Shown: positions 1 through 5,433 of the stretch, piece after piece
Layout of the letters: every line of letters begins with the position of its first letter
Numbering within the stretch: the first letter of the stretch is position 1
NCBI GenBank assembly: GCA_021107375.1
Contig: JAIOSY010000022.1
Span: forward strand, 1 to 5,433
Direction of reading: 5' to 3'
DNA length: 5,433 nucleotides
Source of the DNA: Sulfurimonas sp.
Lineage (GTDB): Bacteria > Campylobacterota > Campylobacteria > Campylobacterales > Sulfurimonadaceae
Position numbers and translations under genes: made by a program
Notes under the pieces: generated by a model
Databases searched by the model: none
What the model was told of the DNA's origin: nothing
Seen by the model: the letters and a program-made list of their open reading frames with translations, nothing else

Positions 1-122
1 CTGATTGGGAAAATAATAAAACTAAATTTATTAAAGTTATGCCAAGAGATTACAAAAGAGTACTTGCACATCAAAAAAGATTAAAAGATGAGCAAGATGT
101 TACATCACATATAAGCGCTTAA
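1..122 (+). CDS. gltB: Glutamate synthase large subunit, C-terminal end (partial)
   Basis: This is the last 39 codons of a gene that begins outside the window. It is read in the frame starting at base 3 and stops with TAA at 120-122. The visible tail contains FIKVMPRDYKRVLAHQKR, which matches the family's closing pattern (F-x-KVxPxxYKRxL) at the end of the GltB GXGXG domain. GltB hydrolyses glutamine, channels the ammonia and reduces 2-oxoglutarate-iminium to glutamate in the cytoplasm, using electrons passed on by GltD. The gltD gene starts only 13 bases downstream and its Shine-Dalgarno sequence touches this stop codon, which supports both the identification and co-transcription. The fragment is short, so the call rests on the tail motif plus the neighbour. 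Confidence 0.85.
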   Translation, partial: DWENNKTKFIKVMPRDYKRVLAHQKRLKDEQDVTSHISA

Positions 123-135
123 GGGGAATTGGATT

Positions 136-1596
136 ATGGGAAAAATAACTGGATTTAAAGATTACGAAAGAAAAAACTTTACATTAGCACCTGTTGTTGA
201 GAGAATAAAACATTATAATGAGTTTACAACACCTTTAAGCAAAGATGAGATGGAATTACAGGGAGCAAGATGTATGGACTGTGGAGTACCATTTTGTCAC
301 TCTAGCTTTGGTTGTCCATTAGGAAATCTTATACCTCAATTTAATGATCAAGTTTATCGTGGAAAATGGGAAAATGCTTTTAGAACTTTAATGAGTACAA
401 ATAACTTTCCAGAGTTTACTGGTCGTGTTTGTCCTGCAATTTGTGAGACGGCATGTGTACTTGGAATGAATGAAACTTCTGTTGGGATTAAAAATATAGA
501 GTATTCTATAATAGAAAAAGCTTATAAAAAAGGGTGGATGAAACCACAAATACCAAAGAGACAGACGGGTAAAAATATTGCTATCGTTGGTAGTGGACCA
601 GCAGGACTCTCAGCTGCAAATCAGTTAAATAAAGCTGGACACAATGTAACAGTATATGAAAAAGATAGTCGTATCGGTGGTCTTGTAAGATACGGTATTC
701 CTAACTTTAAATTAGATAAAAAAGATGTTGTTCAAAGAAGAGTTGATTTGATGAGCCAAGAGGGTGTGAAGTTTATAACTGATGCAAATATTGGTGTAGA
801 TATTCCTTTAAGTGAATTACAAAACTCAAATGATGCAGTTATAATCTCAACTGGTGCTGGAAATCCTAGAGATTTACCGATAGATAATCGTGATGCAAAC
901 AATATCCATTTTGCTATGGAATTTTTATCTCAAAGCAACTCAAGAGTTGAGGGTGAGAGTTTTTCTGATGAAGAGTCTATTTTGGCAACTGATAAACATG
1001 TTGTGGTAATAGGTGGGGGAGATACAGGAAGTGACTGTGTTGGAAACTCTATTCGTCAGGGTGCTGCGAGTGTAACTCAGATAGAGTTAATGCCAAAAGC
1101 TCCGTTAGAAAGAACTGATGATATGCCTTGGCCTACTTATCCTAGAGTATTTAAACTTTCAACTTCTCAAGCAGAGGGTTGTGAAATGGATTTTAATATA
1201 CTTTCAAAATCATTTATAAAAAATGAGCTTGGAGAGGTAACAGGTATAAACTGTGTAAAAATTGAATGGGAAGGTAGAGGTTTTAAAGAGATAGAGGGAA
1301 GTGAGTTTGTACTAAAAGCAGATTTAGTTCTTCTAGCTATGGGATTTTTAGGACCATTACAAGATGATGTTATAAAAGAGTTGAGTCTTGATACGGATGA
1401 GAGAAGTAATATTAAAACAACTGGATTTGCAACATCAGTTGATGGAGTATTTAGTGCAGGAGATAGCCGAAGAGGACAATCTCTAGTTGTATGGGCAATT
1501 TATGAGGGTCGTGAATGTGCGATAGAAGTAGATGAGTATCTAACTAACTCAAAAACTATGTTAAATTCAAGAGATAAATCTCTTTGTGAGATTTAA
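136..1596 (+). CDS. gltD: Glutamate synthase [NADPH] small subunit GltD
   Basis: GltD is the 486-residue beta subunit that takes electrons from NADPH through FAD and iron-sulfur clusters to GltB. Residues 46-107 hold two cysteine groups (C46, C49, C54, C60 and C99, C103, C107), the cluster-binding arrangement of the GltD N-terminal domain. An FAD Rossmann motif GSGPAG lies at 152-157, followed by RIGGLVRYGIPNFKLDK (179-195). A second dinucleotide motif, GGGDTG at 293-298, binds NADPH. Near the C-terminus, GVFSAGDSRRGQSLVVWAI is the conserved flavoprotein closing motif. Length and domain order match stand-alone bacterial GltD. The ATG at 136 is preceded by AAGGGG at 121-126, with a 9-base gap, overlapping the gltB stop, so the two genes form an operon. 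The stop codon overlaps the convergent modC stop. The paralogues with this fold (NfnB/SudA, dihydropyrimidine dehydrogenase subunit) are less likely because gltB lies directly upstream. Confidence 0.96.
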   Translation: MGKITGFKDYERKNFTLAPVVERIKHYNEFTTPLSKDEMELQGARCMDCGVPFCHSSFGCPLGNLIPQFNDQVYRGKWENAFRTLMSTNNFPEFTGRVCPAICETACVLGMNETSVGIKNIEYSIIEKAYKKGWMKPQIPKRQTGKNIAIVGSGPAGLSAANQLNKAGHNVTVYEKDSRIGGLVRYGIPNFKLDKKDVVQRRVDLMSQEGVKFITDANIGVDIPLSELQNSNDAVIISTGAGNPRDLPIDNRDANNIHFAMEFLSQSNSRVEGESFSDEESILATDKHVVVIGGGDTGSDCVGNSIRQGAASVTQIELMPKAPLERTDDMPWPTYPRVFKLSTSQAEGCEMDFNILSKSFIKNELGEVTGINCVKIEWEGRGFKEIEGSEFVLKADLVLLAMGFLGPLQDDVIKELSLDTDERSNIKTTGFATSVDGVFSAGDSRRGQSLVVWAIYEGRECAIEVDEYLTNSKTMLNSRDKSLCEI

Positions 1597-1607
1597 TTAG
1601 TTTTTTT
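1575..1607 (+). terminator. Probable Rho-independent terminator of gltBD
   Basis: An 8-bp perfect inverted repeat, TAAATCTC (1575-1582) and GAGATTTA (1588-1595), encloses a 5-base loop. Seven T residues follow at 1601-1607, five bases after the stem. The stem holds only three G:C pairs, so the terminator is probably weak. It includes the last gltD codons and its stop, while the T-run is formed by AAA AAA lysine codons of modC on the other strand. A competing 6-bp hairpin, AAGAGA/TCTCTT at 1569-1584, shares bases with it. On the - strand the same region lacks a close T-run, so termination of the mod transcript is not explained here. Confidence 0.55.
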
Positions 1608-2456
1608 ATAGGTGATAGTTGGGTTGAATGCTTTTGTACTAACATTAACAATATCGCCTATAGTTAGGTTTTTTGTTTCTTCAGCCGTAACGACTATCTC
1701 AACTAATTGTTGACCTATAGATATGATTGCGATGTAAATTACATCAACTTTTTTTATATCTAAAAGTTCTCCCTCAAAAGAGAACTTTTGTGAACCAGTT
1801 GTTCTAAGTAGTATATCTTTTGGTTTTCCATCATTTATAATTTTTCCTTGGTTTAAAACTAAAACACGATTACTAAGTCTATAGATTTCACTTGGGTCAT
1901 GGCTTACCATGATAGTTGTTGTTTTGAACTCTTTATGAAGTGTTAAAATTTCATTTTGTAGTTTTGTTCTCATACTTGGATCAAGAGCAGATAATGGTTC
2001 ATCCATAAGTAATAACTTAGGTTTATTCATCAACGCTCTACATAAACTCACCCGTTGTTTTTGTCCACCACTAAGTGTATTTGGGAGTCGTTTTTTTAGT
2101 TTAGTAAGTTCTGTAATATTTAGTAGATGATTTGCCATTTTTTTATCTTTATTTACAAATAGTAAATTTTCTTCAACACTCATATTTGGAAAAAGTGCAT
2201 AATCTTGAAATACAAAACCGATTTCTCTTTTTTGAGGGGGAAGATTTATTTTATCATTAAGCCAGATTTTATCACCTATTTTTATTGTCCCTTTTACCTC
2301 TTCAAGTCCTGCTAGGATTCTCAAAAGTGTTGTTTTTCCACTTCCACTTTCTCCAGCTAAAGCTACAAAATCATTATCTTTTATGTCAATATCTATATTT
2401 AAACCCATCTCTCCATTACTTCCATGGAGTTTTTTATTAATATCTATTTTTATCAT
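1593..2456 (-). CDS. modC: Molybdate ABC transporter ATP-binding protein ModC
   Basis: This 287-residue cytoplasmic ATPase powers molybdate import through ModB. All ABC landmarks are visible: Walker A GESGSGKT (35-42), Q-loop Gln84 in FQDYALFPNMSVEEN, signature LSGGQ (128-132), Walker B LLLMDE (148-153), D-loop SALD (156-159) and the switch His186 in MVSHD. Residues about 226-287 form a short C-terminal TOBE/Mop-type domain (SFEGELLDIKK onward), the part that senses oxyanion in ModC proteins. The protein is shorter than E. coli ModC, which I recall at roughly 350 residues; the missing part is in the C-terminal regulatory region. Its ATG overlaps the modB stop in an ATGA, which shows translational coupling, and it is the last gene of the unit. 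The stop overlaps the gltD stop from the opposite strand. Sulfate or iron ATPases share this fold; the neighbours decide the substrate. Confidence 0.93.
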   Translation of the reverse strand: MIKIDINKKLHGSNGEMGLNIDIDIKDNDFVALAGESGSGKTTLLRILAGLEEVKGTIKIGDKIWLNDKINLPPQKREIGFVFQDYALFPNMSVEENLLFVNKDKKMANHLLNITELTKLKKRLPNTLSGGQKQRVSLCRALMNKPKLLLMDEPLSALDPSMRTKLQNEILTLHKEFKTTTIMVSHDPSEIYRLSNRVLVLNQGKIINDGKPKDILLRTTGSQKFSFEGELLDIKKVDVIYIAIISIGQQLVEIVVTAEETKNLTIGDIVNVSTKAFNPTITYKKTN

Positions 2457-3154
2457 TTATGTAATCCACTAAATTTATTGTTTTGTTTATGATTAAATAT
2501 ATATACACTAAGCAGTACCAAAAAGCTAATTATTAGCATAATGGCACTATATATATGAGCACCTGTATAATCCATGATTTCAACCATCTCATAAATAGCA
2601 ACTGATGCTACTTTTGTTTCCTCTGGGATACTTCCACCTACCATTAAAACAACTCCAAATTCCCCAACAGTATGAGCAAAGGTTACAATAATAGCTGTCA
2701 TTAGTGCTGGTTTTATATTTGGTAAAGCTACTTTAAAAATTGTTTGGAATTTACTTTTTCCTGATACATATGATGCTTCGAGCATATTTTTATTTATATT
2801 TTCAAAACCACTTTGGAGTGGCTGAACCATAAATGGAAGTGAGTAAAAACAACTTGCTACAACAAGTCCAGGGAAATTAAATACAAGTTTCACATCAAAA
2901 TATTCATCGAAGAAAATTCCAATCGGTGAATTTTGAGATAAGGCAAAAAGAATATAAAATCCCAATACTGATGGAGGCAATACAATCGGTAAAGCTGTAA
3001 TAGCTTCTAAAAATGGTTTTGATTTTGATTTTGTTTGTGATAGATACCAAGCTAATGGCAGACATAAAATAAATAAAATTAAAGTAGTAATAGAAGCAAG
3101 TTTAAAAGAGAGTAAAAATGGCTCAAATTCTAATGTTGAAATTATCTCAAGCAT
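2453..3154 (-). CDS. modB: Molybdate ABC transporter permease ModB
   Basis: This 233-residue inner-membrane protein forms the molybdate channel, probably as a homodimer on a ModC dimer. About five to six hydrophobic segments are visible, near residues 14-38, 51-73, 92-112, 146-170 and 200-222. The conserved LPIVLPPSVLGFYILFAL (55-72) is typical of ModB. The ATPase-docking EAA loop lies at about 126-145 (EASYVSGKSKFQTIFKVALP, with the conserved Gly132 and LP). The downstream AHTVGEFGVVLMVGGSIPEE segment is the family's molybdate-permease signature region. The start ATG lies inside the last codons of the mop-like gene (8-base overlap), with a weak purine stretch AAGTGAG upstream, so translation is probably coupled to that gene. 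The stop overlaps the modC start. CysT/CysW sulfate permeases are related, but length and context favour molybdate. Confidence 0.93.
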   Translation of the reverse strand: MLEIISTLEFEPFLLSFKLASITTLILFILCLPLAWYLSQTKSKSKPFLEAITALPIVLPPSVLGFYILFALSQNSPIGIFFDEYFDVKLVFNFPGLVVASCFYSLPFMVQPLQSGFENINKNMLEASYVSGKSKFQTIFKVALPNIKPALMTAIIVTFAHTVGEFGVVLMVGGSIPEETKVASVAIYEMVEIMDYTGAHIYSAIMLIISFLVLLSVYIFNHKQNNKFSGLHK

Positions 3155-3548
3155 CTATAATCTCACTTATCGATAATTCACTCTCTTTGATGAAGGCTAT
3201 AACTTTATCACCCACTTGTAAATTCATTTTTTGTGACGCAGTGTGAGTAATGATTGATTCTAAAGTAGTATCAAAAAAATCTAGTTTAACACTACTTAAA
3301 AGTTTACCATTTTCTATAGATACTATCGTAGAATCTAGTTTATTTGAATAGCTAATATCTCCAGTAAAGTTTTTTGCTATTGTTATATGTGATGGTTTTA
3401 TAACTAATTTTACTTGTGTTCCTATTTTTATTTTTTTATTTAACTCTAAACTAACCATAGATAAAGATTGATTATTGAAGTTGAATTCTACTAAGTGTAA
3501 ATTATCACAATTTTGAATTTTTGATACCGTTGCTATAATATTACTCAT
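3147..3548 (-). CDS. Two-domain Mop/TOBE molybdate-binding protein
   Basis: This 133-residue protein has no signal peptide or membrane segment, so it is cytoplasmic. It consists of two tandem TOBE/Mop-like units. Unit 2 (about 70-131) is close to the family pattern: STIVSIENGKL, then ESIITHTASQKMNLQVGDKV and AFIKESELSIS. Unit 1 (about 3-60) is more diverged but lines up with a shift of about 70 residues: IGTQVKLVIKPSHITIA at 42-58 matches VGDKVIAFIKESELSIS at 112-128. Known Mop proteins bind molybdate or tungstate at subunit interfaces and act as stores or sensors; that role here is inferred. The start ATG overlaps the modA stop (ATGA) and the stop overlaps modB by 8 bases, so it sits inside the transporter operon between the binding protein and the permease. 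From memory, Campylobacter mod operons carry a gene of similar type in this place. Confidence 0.82.
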   Translation of the reverse strand: MSNIIATVSKIQNCDNLHLVEFNFNNQSLSMVSLELNKKIKIGTQVKLVIKPSHITIAKNFTGDISYSNKLDSTIVSIENGKLLSSVKLDFFDTTLESIITHTASQKMNLQVGDKVIAFIKESELSISEIIDA

Positions 3549-4294
3549 GGTACTATGTATCCAAAATTATTTAATATTTTTTTTGCTTTATCACTTAACA
3601 TAAAAGTATAAAATGCTTTTACTTCATCATTTTCTTTAGTATTTTTAAGCATTACAATACCTTGATTTATAGGTGTATATAATTTAGAATCTACCTCTGC
3701 CCAATTAATGTCCTCTTTGTATTTAGACATATGTGGAGAATAAAGTGAAGATTTAGCGATGAATCCTATATCGGTAGCTGTTACGGTATAAGAGACAGTT
3801 TGGGAGATTGATTCTGCATAAACAAATTTTTTCTTTACATCATCATAAATGCCACTATTTTTTATAGCTTCAATCGCTGCTTTACCATAAGGTGCTGTTT
3901 TTGGATTTGCTATTGCTATTTTATCTATGTTTGAATTTTTAATTATTATTATACCTTTTGAAAAATCTTGTTTCTTATTACTAAGGTAAGCGAGAGTTCC
4001 TTGTGCATATACAATAGGTTTAGTTATAGCAATCCCATCATCATATAAAGCCTGAGGGTATCTCATATTTGCTGCCATAAAAAGTTGGTAGGGTGCTCCA
4101 TTTTTTATTTGAGCAGTTAGTTTCCCACTACTACCAAGTGTAACTCTAACTTTTGTATCAGGATAAAGTTTGTTGAACTCTTTTTTTAAATCCTCTATTG
4201 CATAACTAACATTTGCAGCGACTGCTATATTTATAACTCCTGCGAATAGATAAGTATTTACGAATAAACTTATAATGATTAATTTTTTTAACAT
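3545..4294 (-). CDS. modA: Molybdate-binding periplasmic protein ModA
   Basis: This is the solute-binding protein that captures molybdate (perhaps also tungstate) for ModBC, 249 residues from the chosen start. The open frame extends upstream to a TTG at 4312, but AGGAG at 4304-4300 lies five bases before the ATG at 4294, and MLKKLIIISLFVNTYLFAG from that ATG is a clean signal peptide (KK, hydrophobic core, likely cleavage near residue 18). The mature part starts INIAVAANVSYAIEDLKKEF and continues with GSSGKLTAQIKNGAPYQLF (54-72), the oxyanion-binding SS region, then ANPKTAPYGKAAIEA (129-143) and ATDIGFIAKSSL (173-184). The ligand positions appear to be Asn28, Ser55/Ser56 and Tyr136. This resembles the Azotobacter ModA2 type more than E. 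coli ModA, which uses Ser and Ala at two of these places. The stop overlaps the next gene by four bases. A 60-base gap upstream holds a promoter candidate. Confidence 0.92.
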   Translation of the reverse strand: MLKKLIIISLFVNTYLFAGVINIAVAANVSYAIEDLKKEFNKLYPDTKVRVTLGSSGKLTAQIKNGAPYQLFMAANMRYPQALYDDGIAITKPIVYAQGTLAYLSNKKQDFSKGIIIIKNSNIDKIAIANPKTAPYGKAAIEAIKNSGIYDDVKKKFVYAESISQTVSYTVTATDIGFIAKSSLYSPHMSKYKEDINWAEVDSKLYTPINQGIVMLKNTKENDEVKAFYTFMLSDKAKKILNNFGYIVP

Positions 4295-4299
4295 TTTAA

Positions 4300-4304
4300 C
4301 TCCT
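4300..4304 (-). promoter_or_regulatory. Shine-Dalgarno sequence that fixes the modA start
   Basis: The - strand reads AGGAG, then TTAAA, then ATG (4294). The five-base spacing is ideal. The site would fall inside the coding region if the upstream in-frame TTG at 4312 were the start, and that TTG would add six residues in front of the signal peptide. The ATG is therefore preferred. Confidence 0.8.
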
Positions 4305-4316
4305 GTATTCAAATGT

Positions 4317-4334
4317 TTTGGTGATTATACCAAA
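4317..4334 (-). promoter_or_regulatory. 18-bp inverted repeat over the modA -10 region (candidate operator)
   Basis: On the - strand, TTTGGT (4334-4329), a six-base spacer ATAATC and ACCAAA (4322-4317) form a perfect 6+6 dyad. It covers the predicted -10 element and the likely transcription start, which is where a repressor would block modA. As RNA it is a weak hairpin without a following U-run, so a terminator for modD is unlikely. Molybdate uptake genes are commonly repressed by ModE when metal is plentiful, but I cannot show that this dyad matches a ModE site. It may also be a chance repeat. Confidence 0.4.
4324..4332 (-). promoter_or_regulatory. Extended -10 promoter of modA
   Basis: The - strand reads TGGTATAAT, a perfect TATAAT box preceded by the extended element TGn. 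No well-spaced -35 box is seen, which is usual for extended -10 promoters and for the vegetative promoters of campylobacters. A start about seven bases downstream, near 4317, would give a leader of roughly 23 bases that still contains the AGGAG at 4304-4300. It lies in the only sizeable gap of the mod cluster, so modA-mop-modB-modC could be transcribed apart from the permease and modD genes upstream. Confidence 0.6.
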
Positions 4335-4354
4335 TTTCAATAATTCTTTTTACT

Positions 4355-5110
4355 TTAGTGTAAAAGTTTAATTTTAGTACCTAAATTTGCCATACCACAA
4401 GAATATACGCTACTTGTAACGATAGCATCAACATTTGTTTGTGCAAATTCTTTAGCATTTGTTTTATTGATTCCACCTGCGGCTAATATTTTTATATATG
4501 GAAATTTTTGATTTTTATATTTTATTACTTTATTTAAAAGTAAAATATTAACTTTATCCATTTGTATAACATCTGCACCACTTTTCATTAACATTACAGT
4601 ATCCTCAAAATCTTTTGACTCTACTACAATTTTCTTCTCTGGTGCTTTTATTTTAAATTCATTTATAGCTTTATAAAATGAATTATTATCTTTATAAATA
4701 ACTCTATGATGAGGAAAAAATAAAATTGTTTCACTTAGTCCTAAACGATGGGGCATTGCACCTCCAACCATAATAGATTTAATACAAAACTTTTTAGAAA
4801 GTGGAAATGTTTTACGAGTTGTTAATAGTTCGCAATTATTGTTAGTTTTTTGAATTTCTTGTTTCATTTCATAAGTAAAAGTTGCTATTTTACAACTATA
4901 TTCTAAGATTACCTGTGAAGATCTCCAAGCTTGATGAACTTTTTCATAATCTCCACTAAAAGATAAAATAATTTCATCTGCTTTTACTTTTTGTTTTGAT
5001 GGGATAACAAAATCAACCTTACATCCAAGAAGTTCTACTATTCTAGAAGCTTCTTCAGAACAAGATACTATTATATCTTCTCTCGTATATATATCTATCT
5101 TTGCTATCAC
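4355..5110 (-). CDS. modD: ModD, quinolinate phosphoribosyltransferase-like protein (N-terminus in another frame)
   Basis: The continuous frame carries 251 residues of ModD, a molybdenum-locus protein of unknown function related to nicotinate-nucleotide pyrophosphorylase (NadC). Visible landmarks in this frame are TREDIIVSCSEEASRIVELL (9-28), TTRKTFPLSKKF (97-108), GGAMPHRLGLSETILFFPHHR (about 116-136, the HRxGLSE phosphate/substrate motif), VVES (162-165), ADVIQMDK (179-186) and AAGGIN (210-215) of the barrel. The GTG at 5110 that opens this frame has no Shine-Dalgarno sequence, and the family's N-terminal domain would lack its first helix. The missing piece is encoded just upstream in another frame (5198 onward). 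Joining the two by one frame change near 5100 gives 280 residues, the normal ModD length. The gene therefore really spans 4355-5198 and is probably frameshifted or misread. It sits between a permease gene and modA. Confidence 0.85.
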   Translation of the reverse strand: MIAKIDIYTREDIIVSCSEEASRIVELLGCKVDFVIPSKQKVKADEIILSFSGDYEKVHQAWRSSQVILEYSCKIATFTYEMKQEIQKTNNNCELLTTRKTFPLSKKFCIKSIMVGGAMPHRLGLSETILFFPHHRVIYKDNNSFYKAINEFKIKAPEKKIVVESKDFEDTVMLMKSGADVIQMDKVNILLLNKVIKYKNQKFPYIKILAAGGINKTNAKEFAQTNVDAIVTSSVYSCGMANLGTKIKLLH

Positions 5111-5198
5111 TACTATCTTGAAGATAAGTGGTTAAATCAAAATAGGCTAAATCCTCTTTTATATATTCTAATAATTCATTGTCGTTTAGATTAAACAT
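5055..5198 (-). pseudogene. modD: 5' fragment of modD before the frameshift
   Basis: An ATG at 5198 opens a 47-codon frame that stops with TGA at 5057-5055. Its first part, NLNDNELLEYIKEDLAYFDLTT, matches the ModD/NadC N-terminal pattern in which an ED-x-x-x-x-DLTT stretch follows a short helix. After about residue 32 (DSSDSK) it turns into non-family sequence (DRYIYERR), exactly where the other frame begins to read KIDIYTRED. The span from this ATG to the modD stop is 844 bases, one more than a multiple of three, so one extra base would account for the break; AAA at 5102-5100 is the simplest site. A strong Shine-Dalgarno sequence supports this ATG as the true start. The fragment alone is unlikely to function. 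Confidence 0.8.
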
Positions 5199-5203
5199 TT
5201 TTT

Positions 5204-5209
5204 TCCTTT
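5204..5209 (-). promoter_or_regulatory. Shine-Dalgarno sequence of modD
   Basis: The - strand reads AAAGGA followed by five A residues and the ATG at 5198. It lies in the 17-base gap between the permease stop and modD, and it shows that ribosomes start modD at 5198 and not at the GTG at 5110. Confidence 0.75.
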
Positions 5210-5215
5210 ATGTAA

Positions 5216-5433
5216 TTAAATAATTTTTTCTTTCTTTTGTAAAAAGTGAAGAGATATAAAAACTACTAGAGAGATAGATACTAAAATTGAACTAAATAGC
5301 ATTGCTAGTTCATACTCCCCATCAAATACAGCATTAAATATAGCTAATGATATTGTGTCAGTCTTACCAATTATATTCCCTCCTAACATCATTGTTATGC
5401 CAACTTCACCTAATGCTCTTGCAGATGCGATTA
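5216..5433 (-). CDS. Molybdate/tungstate-type ABC transporter permease, C-terminal part (partial)
   Basis: The last 71 codons of an inner-membrane permease are present; the gene continues past the right edge, and its stop is TAA at 5218-5216. The visible sequence starts IASARALGEVGITMMLGGNI and goes on IIGKTDTISLAIFNAVFDGE, then one hydrophobic helix (LAMLFSSILVSISLVVFISL) and a lysine-rich cytoplasmic tail. The same region in the window's ModB reads AHTVGEFGVVLMVGGSIPEE, so the two are paralogues. The EVGITMMLGGN pattern reminds me of tungstate permeases (TupB/WtpB type) more than of classical ModB, but the EAA loop lies outside the window and the substrate is not settled. Only 17 bases separate it from the modD start, which suggests one transcript. 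No ATPase or binding protein for it is visible here. Confidence 0.75.
   Translation of the reverse strand, partial: IASARALGEVGITMMLGGNIIGKTDTISLAIFNAVFDGEYELAMLFSSILVSISLVVFISLHFLQKKEKII

Noticed and set aside
4295..4312. Upstream TTG start for modA adding six residues
   Set aside because: A Shine-Dalgarno sequence (AGGAG, 4304-4300) falls inside this extension and is ideally spaced to the ATG at 4294, and the signal peptide begins at that ATG.
4317..4334. Inverted repeat read as a terminator for modD
   Set aside because: The stem is only six base pairs with a six-base loop, and an A-rich rather than U-rich stretch follows on the - strand.
4324..4341. TTGAAA next to TATAAT as a -35/-10 pair
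   Set aside because: The two boxes are only about five bases apart, far too close for a -35/-10 pair; the TATAAT is better read as an extended -10 element.
5108..5110. GTG as a genuine start codon of modD
   Set aside because: There is no Shine-Dalgarno sequence before it, and a conserved ModD N-terminus with a strong Shine-Dalgarno sequence lies directly upstream in another frame.
5100..5140. Programmed +1 frameshift site in modD
   Set aside because: No prfB-like CUU-UGA arrangement, internal Shine-Dalgarno sequence or in-frame stop at the shift point is visible, so mutation or sequence error is simpler.

Overview
The window is AT-rich and fully coding. It looks like a piece of a Campylobacterota (Epsilonproteobacteria) chromosome, perhaps a Sulfurimonas-like sulfur oxidiser. 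That placement is inferred from base composition, protein style and the order modA / small Mop protein / modB / modC, which I recall from campylobacters. I could not check it by search.

Layout. On the + strand lie the last codons of the glutamate synthase large subunit (gltB, 1-122) and the complete small subunit gltD (136-1596). A hairpin plus T-run (1575-1607) probably ends that transcript. Everything else is on the - strand and is read from right to left: the 3' end of an oxyanion ABC permease (5433-5216), modD (5198-4355, split by a frameshift), modA (4294-3545), a two-domain Mop/TOBE protein (3548-3147), modB (3154-2453) and modC (2456-1593). The last four genes overlap end to end by 4, 8 and 4 bases, so they form one translationally coupled unit. 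The gltBD and mod units converge, and their stop codons overlap by 4 bases.

Function. GltB/GltD make glutamate from glutamine and 2-oxoglutarate. The - strand genes form a high-affinity molybdate (possibly also tungstate) uptake system: ModA binds the oxyanion in the periplasm, ModB is the membrane channel, ModC is the ATPase, and the Mop protein probably binds or buffers oxyanion in the cytoplasm. ModD is a phosphoribosyltransferase-like protein of unknown role that often travels with mod genes. The permease upstream of modD is a paralogue of ModB and suggests a second oxyanion transporter next door.

Main points for a second look: (1) modD needs one frame change near 5100 to restore its conserved N-terminus; (2) an extended -10 promoter inside an 18-bp inverted repeat lies just upstream of modA; (3) two paralogous permease genes sit in the same cluster; (4) the gltD terminator is embedded in the overlapping 3' ends of gltD and modC. 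I saw no tRNA, rRNA, CRISPR, insertion sequence or mobile element, and no gap longer than 60 bases without a gene.
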